DNA of 64,000 nucleotides. Origin: Plasmodium malariae. Lineage: Eukaryota > Apicomplexa > Aconoidasida > Haemosporida > Plasmodiidae. The number at the start of each line of letters is the position of its first letter. Position 1 is the stretch's first letter. The notes under the pieces are model-generated. The model was not told the origin of the DNA. It searched no databases and was given only the letters and a program-made list of their open reading frames with translations. The stretch spans positions 2,445,001-2,509,000 of the forward strand of contig NC_041785.1 in NCBI RefSeq assembly GCF_900090045.1. The letters run 5' to 3'. Both the position numbers and the translations under genes were made by a program. Below are positions 57,086 to 64,000 of the stretch, piece by piece.

Positions 57086-58091
57086 TTCTTAAATTGGCAC
57101 CAAAACCTCCCTTTCCCCCTCTTAAACGAAATAGTAAATAGATATCAAGAAATTCATCAAAAATGTTAATATTTGAAGACTTGTTTTCTTTTTGATTTAT
57201 GAGTATAATATTTTTTTTATCACAGGCGTTACGTGCATTACAGGCATTACACGTATTACACATATTTATTGTTCTACTTGTCGTGTCTATCTTATTTTCA
57301 CATGATATACTTATATTTTTGTAATACTCATCATTTGATTTTAATTTAATTTCATTAATTTTATTTTTTATTTCTTTAAAATAAAAGGAATTGAAGGAGA
57401 AAAAATGTTTTTTCTTTTCTTTAATATTAAAATCATTTTTTATATTCTCACAATAATTTAAATAATTGGACGAAGAAGAGGATGAAGAAGAGCCTTTAGC
57501 ATTTTCAAATATATAATTTTCATAAAATAATTTTTTATTATCATATAATTTGTCCGGATTATTTATAATAATATTTGACAACATGTTATAAGGGGACATA
57601 TCTTTCTTTTCATTAATTAATAAATTATGTTTTCTATTACCATTATTTTCCTTTTTGTATATATTATCTATCAGTGTAGTACTTGTGGGATTGGCACATC
57701 TTTTTAAATTCATTTCGTTGTAAAAAAAGGAGCACGCACATGATGATAAAGCTTCATTTATTTCATGATTGGTGTCAATACAATACTTTTTATTCTCTAT
57801 ATAATTGTTCAACTCTTTTTTTATATCTATATTATTAAGTATTAGCAATTTCTTCGTTATATTAAAAATAATATCATATTTTTTTTTTTTTTTTAAAAAT
57901 ATATATTTTCTGTTAATAACTAATCGAAATCTCTCAATGGGCAAATTAAATATTAAATTTATTAGTATATAGAAAAAGGCGTTCACATTTTTTTCTAATA
58001 TTTTCCTTTCATACTTGTTCAGCAGTTCTTTAATCCTTATTCTCTTGTTTATAATATCATTCCCGATGTGAATTATATAATTTGATATCAT
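56630..58091 (-). CDS. Sde2-like splicing factor: ubiquitin-fold domain with RGG/KGG site, frame broken at a poly(A) run
   Basis: The Sde2 hallmark LLFRLRGGKGGFGANLR lies near 57100-57140 (about residue 320-337). In yeast and human Sde2 the ubiquitin-like fold ends in GG and is cut off, leaving a protein that starts KGG and joins the spliceosome. Downstream, past a run of 33 A, a second frame carries LDDASRNLKGNRI, matching the post-site ACRDLSGRRL motif of Sde2, then Lys/Asp/Asn-rich helices to a stop at 56630. The A33 run puts the two parts one base out of frame. Upstream, the ubiquitin-like strands are recognisable at the start (MISNYIIHIGNDIINKRIRI, then PIERFRLVINRKYIF). An Asn/Lys/Ser-rich insert of about 240 residues, with a Cys-rich piece (CNTCNACNARNAC), separates them from the last strand. 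I prefer the ATG at 58091; the frame also extends to 58226 through microsatellite-like sequence. A possible extra 3' exon lies at 55729-55944. Confidence 0.82.
57051..57083. repeat. T33 homopolymer (poly-Lys codons of the Sde2-like gene)
   Basis: Thirty-three consecutive T on the plus strand, equivalent to eleven AAA codons. A change of one base in this run would join the two halves of the gene. Confidence 0.9.
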
Positions 58092-59184
58092 CCTTTTACA
58101 CTTTAAGATTTCTTTTCTAGACTTCACTATTTTTCTGGATATACACCACTCAAAGCTGGTACTCGTTCGTATATATGCACATATGGATGTATATACGCAT
58201 ATACACATATACCTACAAGTATACACCTATGTGTATATACATGTATGCTTATATATACACACATGCAAACATACGTATATACATACACATAGAACGTCTT
58301 TTAATTTGTAACTTCTCCCAAGCTACTACGTTTTGAAAGCTCGATTAATCAAAAAAGGAAACGATAAAAGAAAAGATTTAAACGTTTATGAACAAAAAAA
58401 AAAAAAAAAAGCAGACAAGTACATAATGTAACATATGTATAGCGGTATGCTTATGCGCTTATATATACATATACACACGCACTTATATATATATATATAT
58501 ATGTGCATATATTATAGATACATATGCATGAATATTTGTGTAAGTATGTTAATGCATATATATTGCAGCAATATTGGACAAAAAAAATAGAAAAAAGGAC
58601 AGAAAAAAAAAAAAAAGAATAAAAATACAAAGAAAACAATTGATTATAGAATATTCAAAATAAAAGGGACAAAAAGTAATCAATGTTATGGAACAGATGC
58701 ACAGATGTGTAAAAAAGGTTTTCTTATTATTTGTTTGTTTTTTCTTTTCAAATTCGTGAAAAAATGTTAGATTAATGTATAGTAATAATATAAATAATTA
58801 AATAAAACAATGAAAAAAATAGGAACGAATGAATGAATGCATAAACAAATGGGAGGGAATGAAAAAAAAGCTTTTGTGCAGTTGAAAAGAAGGATTTTTT
58901 ATGAACACGGCAAATATCACTTATGGTATTTGCTCAGGCACTTTTTCATGAATTTTACCAAAGAAATAAGAAGGAAATGAAGAAAAGTAAAAAGTTAGCA
59001 AAGATGAACAGCAACAACAAAAAAATAAACGAATGAATGATGGGATGAATGAAGAAACGGATGTTGGAAACAGTGGAAGGAAAAGTAAAAAAAGAAAAAT
59101 GTTCTAACGTAAAATTATTTCATCCCATGAGGCAGTGACATAAACAAACACACACATACACGTATACATTATATATATGTATAG

Positions 59185-59185
59185 G

Positions 59186-59248
<63 letters not shown>

Positions 59249-59315
59249 GTAAACATATATGTATATATATGTAAACATATATGTATATATATGTAAACAT
59301 ATATGTATATATACA
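59185..59315. repeat. 24-bp TA-rich minisatellite
   Basis: After a long (TA)n, about four copies of ATATATATGTAAACATATAT plus GTAT. Noncoding on composition. Confidence 0.8.
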
Positions 59316-59343
59316 TACATGTATAGTACATATATGATGGTGA

Positions 59344-59590
59344 CAGTTTTTTAAAAAAAAGCAAAATTTTTATTTTATTTTTCACAGAAAAAAATTTATT
59401 GTTATTCTTATATGCATTTATTATTGTAAATTGTATATCGTATATCACTCCATCATCGCACTTCTTCTTTTGATCATGATGAAATTTATATATATCTGTT
59501 GCATTTTGTTTTTTTCGTAATTTATCAAATGTTCGTTTAATATTTTTTCCCAATTTTGTTTGCCTTTTATTGGTAACTATACATACATTT
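59344..59590 (-). CDS. Weak candidate exon, unrecognised
   Basis: On the minus strand, after a GTATAG acceptor, an open frame of about 80 codons encodes [20 protein letters not shown], then [20 protein letters not shown] and an Ile/Asn/Lys tail. It then runs into microsatellite codons. The first 50 residues contain Gly, Asp, Val, Cys and His in a way that suggests coding sequence. No matching upstream exon was found in phase. Confidence 0.22.
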
Positions 59591-59879
59591 ATACATATAT
59601 GCATTTATACGTATATAAAATATATATTACCCCCTAATTGCTTTCATTTAAAAATAAAATAAAAAAAAAAAAAAGGAAAAAAAATAAAAAGAAATAGAAA
59701 GAAAAAATTCTAAAACTTCATATTATTATATACTACGTTTCAGAAGTTTATATGTTCTTTTTTTTTATTTTTTTTTACCACAATAACATAAAAAAAATTG
59801 CTTCAGATAACATTTATTTAATTATATTGTGAATATTTTACTGATATATAAATATATACTTATATATATATAAAGGAAA

Positions 59880-59924
<45 letters not shown>

Positions 59925-60929
59925 CATTTATACATTTATATTATTTTTATATCTTACATTAATTTACCCAAGAATTATTTTATTTTAATTTTTTTTTCTG
60001 TTAAAATGGACTAATTTCGACAAAACGAAATAACGAAAAAACAAAAAAAAATAATGAAAAAAAAATAATAAATAATAATAAAATAAAAATAAAAATAAAA
60101 ATAAATAATATAAAATAAAATAAAAGAGTCTATCTATCCACGATTTTAAAATAATGTTCACATAAACAAATGTATATGAAATTAAAATAATTAAAAAAAC
60201 AGCAATTATTACTTTTTTTAAAAGTTGCATATATATGTATATATATTCGTATCAATGCATATCATGTAACTAAGTTAATTGGAATAATGCTGTAAAATTA
60301 TTTAACGCGAAAGCTGTACAGTGTGCTACTATTACGTAATAGTGAACTTTATATATATATATATATTGCATTATTTTATAAACTTGAAAGAACAAAATCA
60401 TGTAATTAACTTATATTTTTTTTTATACACGCACCATAAAAAATAACAAGTATTAATAAGTATTATATTATATAGGTTAATATGCCTAAGATTTTTGGTA
60501 TATTCACTTTTATTAATTGCTTTTTTTTTCTTTTTTTTTCTTTTTTTTCCTTTTTTTCTTTTTTTTCCTTTTTTTCTTTTTTTTTCCTTTTTTTCTTTTT
60601 TTTTTTTTTTTTTTCATTTTCCTTTTCTTTTTTTTCCTTTTTTTTGTTTTTAATATTTTTGCATAGTTTTTAGATTTTAAAAGTATGCATTGATTTTAGA
60701 TAGCCATTTTTCTCCTCATGGTTGTATTAGACGAGGTTTGTACTTGTTTTCTGTTTAGCTTACGTAAGCTTAGCATTTATTTACGTATATTATTTAAGTG
60801 AATAAATTCAAATATCTATGTATATGTCTGTGGGAATGCATATATATGTATATATATGAATAGGTATATATATATATATGTATAGACAGGTACGTGCGCA
60901 CAGTTATATCTGCGTAATGCTAGAAAACA

Positions 60930-62694
60930 ATGAAAGAAATAGCAGTGCAAAATAGTAGAAACATAAAATTTGAACACTCGAATAAAAATGAGAATATAAC
61001 AACATCATCAGATGAAAATCATGAAAACAAAATAATTAAGAATATTAATAATTACAAGGAATTGAAGTCTTCATATTCGCTCCGTACAGCTTCCTCTACA
61101 ATGTCAAAGAAAAGTTCAAGAAGAGAAACGAAAAAGAAAAATAAAAAAAGTACAAAGAATGAAGAAGATAATAATTATGGAGGTCATGGTAATGAAAAAA
61201 TAAATGATCATGAATACAGTAACCGTAACAACGATCAGCATGGGGTTCATGATTATGGTAATGTTCATAAGGACAATCATAATTTAGATGCACAGAAGAT
61301 CGAACTCAAATCAAACTCACTAAAACAAGCCCACATAGAGGAAATAATACCTTCTGTTAATAATGAAAATATAAATTATAATGAAAAAATAGACAGAGAA
61401 AAAAATAACGACTTAATAAGTAATAATAACAATGGTAGTAAATTAAAAAAAAAATTAAATGTTGAAGATGAGAATTTGAATATATTAGGTTGCCATAAGA
61501 TGAAATCTTTTAAGCATAGTAAAAGTAGCCCAAGAAGTAAGGTAACAAACAACTATAAAAGCAAAACATTTATTGATGGAAAAGTAAAAGTTACAGAAAG
61601 TGCAATAGATGTACCAAATATTGGAAATAATGCACACATTGAAAAAGGGGGAAAAAACTATGCTATGTGCTCCTTTAGCAAACGGGATGAACTTGACATA
61701 AAGGAACAAGATATTCTACTTCAGTATGAAAAGTATAAACGTGAAAAAGAACGAAAAAAAAAAAAAAAAAAAAAAAAAATGAAATTCAAATTGTTTAGAA
61801 AAAGTGTTTTATACTCAAATAATATATGTCCAGATATGGTAAATATACTCAACCAAACAAAACTAAACCTGAGTTTCTACCAAAGGGAGGTAGACGACTT
61901 TTTAAATGTCATAAGGAATCTTCAAAATATGTAAGGAATTAACTAATGAACAAAACAATAAAAAAAAAAAAAAAAAAAAGAGAGAGATCATACGAAATAT
62001 ACTAACTCAGACGTGTAACGTTAAATTTTGTTTTGGCATTAATAGGCCGTTCCCATATCGTAGTTTTATTTTGCATCTTCTACTCTTAAAAATTTTATTT
62101 TTACACTACTAGTATATTTCCATATATATATATATATATATATGTATACATGTGTACACATTTTTTTTTTTTTTGCCCAATTTTTTCCTTTCCTGCAACA
62201 GAGTTTTAATAGAGCGAGAAAAGTATAGCGAGTTAAAAGAAATGTTAAAATACACAACTGAAGAGATAGAAAAGGAAAACAATAAATTATATGAAGAATT
62301 AAATATGTTTAAATACAAGTATAATAAATTAAGAAGTTTCATATCAAATATTGGTTATGGTATCTTTTTTAATTTGGAAAAGAAGGAAAGAAATAGCTAT
62401 AATTGTGGTAATAATGACAATAATAATGACAACAATAATGACAATATTAATGGGAACATTAATAATAATAATCATGAGATTTATAACTACAATAATAAAA
62501 ATAATAGTAATAATAAGGCATATTTGAATCTTGAACAATTGTGTACAAATGAACGAAATGCAGAAATGAGTGAACATGATTATGTAATGGTTAATAAGAA
62601 ATATAATTGTTCTAACGGTTGTTATAATAATAAATACGTTATAAGGGGTAGGAAGGGTAATAATTCTTCTTTATTGAAGTATTTAGACTTTTAA
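60930..62694 (+). CDS. Two-exon coiled-coil protein, unknown function
   Basis: Exon 1 (60930-61930) ends at a GTAAGG donor in phase 2. Exon 2 (62202-62694) follows CTGCAACAG in the same phase, giving about 497 residues. Residues 1-280 are hydrophilic Asn/Lys/Ser/Glu-rich and probably disordered, with a poly-Lys run near 275. A helical region spans about 290-385 (MVNILNQTKLNLSFYQRE, then the splice junction, then EREKYSELKEMLKYTTEE and LYEELNMFKYKYNKLRSFI) and should form a coiled coil. An (Asn/Asp)n tract (about 405-440) and a Tyr/Asn-rich tail follow. I do not recognise a family. The 271-bp intron holds poly(A), (TA)n and poly(T). The ATG at 60930 is the first in frame. Confidence 0.8.
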
Positions 62695-63432
62695 GTAGAT
62701 AATATTCTTATAGTAATAATTACTTAAAACAAGTACCTCTTTCCCATTATGTATATGTCTTTAACATAGGCATGTAATCATATTTTCTTATTCATATAAG
62801 TTTAGCTCTTTTTTTCATTTACCATTTTTCTCCCTTCCCGTTTCATCCAACCTCTTCACCTTTTACATCCATTTGATGTTATTAATAATATAAATATATT
62901 TTTTATGTTTTTTCCTCAAAAAAAATTAATGCCTTTTTTTTTTTTTTTTTTTTTAAAAGAAGCATAAATGTAGTTATGTGTGCGTGCACCTGCGTATATT
63001 TAGTAGTGGTGACCGCACAATTTTATTTTTATTTAAATTATAATTTTACGTATATTTATAATTTTATTTATATTTTAATTTTACTTATATTTATAATTTT
63101 ACGTATATTTATAATTTTACGTATATTTATAATTTTATTTATATTTTAATTTTACTTATATTTATATTTAAAATTTTATTTTTAATATTAAAATTTTTTT
63201 GTGCTCGTTCCTATATCCCCTCCCCTTCTTGTTTGTAATAGTTAATCAGCTTACGTATTAACTGTTGTTTCCTTTTATTTAAAAACCTATCATCCATTTC
63301 AGACTTATTTTAACATTTGTTTTTAATTTATTTACTAGTGCTTCCAGCATTTCTGTTAAGTCATGGAGACTTAATATACACCAATATTTGTATGTACGAA
63401 CAGTATATACATTATATATATATGCTTTTTTT
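62695..63432. other. Convergent intergenic region at the right end
   Basis: Contains poly(T) at 62933-62954 and an array of TTTATAATTTTACGTATA units (63030-63185). No gene seen. Confidence 0.55.
63030..63185. repeat. 18-20 bp T/A-rich minisatellite TTTATAATTTTACGTATA
   Basis: About eight imperfect copies alternating TTTTACGTATATTTATAA with TTTTATTTATATTTTAAT. Confidence 0.75.
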
Positions 63433-64000
63433 TTATATATACTCCTCATCTAGGTAGGAATATAGGAACCCTTGTATTTTCTGCAAATAAAAATTTTTAT
63501 ACTTGGCTGGCACCGAAATGAGGGGTTTTATTTCTTTTTGAATTTTTTTAAAAATTTGATTAACCACGTGAATATCTTGATTTCCGTATAAATCTTTTTT
63601 ATTAAATAAACAGATTTCTTTTCTTTTTCTAAAAAAGTAATTGACGCTAATATTTAACTTGGCATTTAAGTAAAAATCTTCAGATGAATCGCTTCCCTTT
63701 TCTTCTATCACTTTCGAAGTTGCAGTATTATCAGCATGCTTTAAATGTTCAGAATTATCCTTTTCTTCTATTTTTTTATTATAAGCCATTTTTTTGTTAT
63801 CGTTCCTAGTGGATAGAAATTTTTTCCCTTTCTTTTCATTGTTACTCGTTCTATTGCAACTTTGCACACAGTTTGAGTCAATAAAAATGTGAAAATTCTT
63901 CTTCAAATATTCTTCATAATTTTCTAAATGACTATAGTGTGTTATTAACTCATTTTTATCAGCATCCTTTGGTACATAAGATAAATGTTCTGAACAGTTC
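63433..64000 (-). CDS. Partial gene of unknown function, leaving the right edge
   Basis: The minus-strand frame is open from the right edge to a stop at 63433, giving 188 residues of the C-terminal end. It has no start in the window (continues upstream of LSYVPKDADKNELITHYSH). The middle is charged (Lys/Glu/Asn/Ser). The last 80 residues look folded: KLNISVNYFFRKRKEICLFN, VVNQIFKKIQKEIKPLISVP and YLQKIQGFLYSYLDEEYI. I do not recognise a family. Confidence 0.7.
   Translation of the reverse strand, partial: NCSEHLSYVPKDADKNELITHYSHLENYEEYLKKNFHIFIDSNCVQSCNRTSNNEKKGKKFLSTRNDNKKMAYNKKIEEKDNSEHLKHADNTATSKVIEEKGSDSSEDFYLNAKLNISVNYFFRKRKEICLFNKKDLYGNQDIHVVNQIFKKIQKEIKPLISVPAKYKNFYLQKIQGFLYSYLDEEYI

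Larger units (their letters stand above)
58092..60929. other. Divergent intergenic region upstream of the Sde2-like and two-exon coiled-coil genes
   Basis: Contains TA/TG microsatellites (58190-58290, 58455-58520), a run of GAATGAATG-type units (58830-59060), a 24-bp TA-rich array (59185-59315), (TA)n at 59884-59919, T-rich CTTTTTTTCC units (60518-60655), and a weak minus-strand candidate exon. A minus-strand frame starting at 60230 (MQLLKKVIIAVFLIILISYT) looks like a signal anchor but degenerates after about 34 residues. Confidence 0.45.

Noticed and set aside
58451..58639. Minus-strand frame with Tyr/Ile repeats
   Set aside because: Microsatellite translation with poly(A)-derived Phe codons; no supporting features.
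1..64000. tRNA, rRNA, subtelomeric gene families or telomere repeats
   Set aside because: I looked for cloverleaf-like G+C-rich segments, TTTAGGG/TTCAGGG arrays and pir/var/stevor-like genes and saw none; the content is that of a conserved chromosome core.

Overview
The window is nuclear DNA of a malaria parasite (Plasmodium). The evidence is very high A+T, long poly(dA)/poly(dT) and (TA)n tracts between genes, GTAAGT-type donors with T-rich acceptors, asparagine/lysine-rich inserts inside conserved proteins, and gene content. DHODH, a C-terminal RING protein in the TEX1 position, a CAX exchanger, an ARID protein and a mitochondrial PheRS follow one another as I remember them on P. falciparum chromosome 6 (DHODH PF3D7_0603300, TEX1 PF3D7_0603400, exchanger PF3D7_0603500), read here in reverse. 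The base composition by eye is less extreme than P. falciparum and would suit a P. malariae- or P. ovale-type genome. I cannot fix the species.

Layout from left to right: a frame-broken helical protein of unknown function entering from the left edge (+); a coiled-coil protein (+, 6.1-7.3 kb); a gene of about 19 exons for a C2 plus transglutaminase-like protein of the CC2D2A/CEP76 family (+, 8.4-18.5 kb), also frame-broken inside a coding repeat; mitochondrial-type phenylalanyl-tRNA ligase (-, 19.4-20.8 kb); a three-exon ARID DNA-binding protein (+, 24.1-33.7 kb); a Ca2+/H+ exchanger (-, 34.8-36.1 kb); a small spliced gene that may encode mitochondrial ribosomal protein bL31 (+, 37.9-38.5 kb); the BRE1-like RING protein at the TEX1 locus (+, 40.5-44.3 kb); DHODH (+, 46.5-48.3 kb); the AAA chaperone BCS1 (-, 49.1-50.6 kb); unassigned spliced coding exons (+, about 51.2-52.5 kb); an RRM protein resembling RBM26/27 (+, 53.6-55.3 kb); an Sde2-like ubiquitin-fold splicing factor with an RGG/KGG processing site (-, 56.6-58.1 kb); a two-exon coiled-coil protein (+, 60.9-62.7 kb); and a partial gene leaving the right edge (-).

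There is no operon. Neighbours are mostly divergent or convergent and separated by 0.7-4.4 kb of AT-rich sequence full of minisatellites. The genes share themes: mitochondrial functions (PheRS, DHODH, BCS1, possibly bL31, and the exchanger, which has been placed in mitochondria) and nuclear gene control (ARID, BRE1-like RING, RBM26-like, Sde2-like). Three genes are out of frame, each exactly at a tandem repeat or homopolymer. This points to consensus errors or slippage rather than gene death. The main new material is (a) the reconstructed CC2D2A/CEP76-family and Sde2-like genes and (b) several short spliced coding exons that a simple long-ORF search would miss. I found no CRISPR, rRNA, tRNA, transposon or telomeric repeat.
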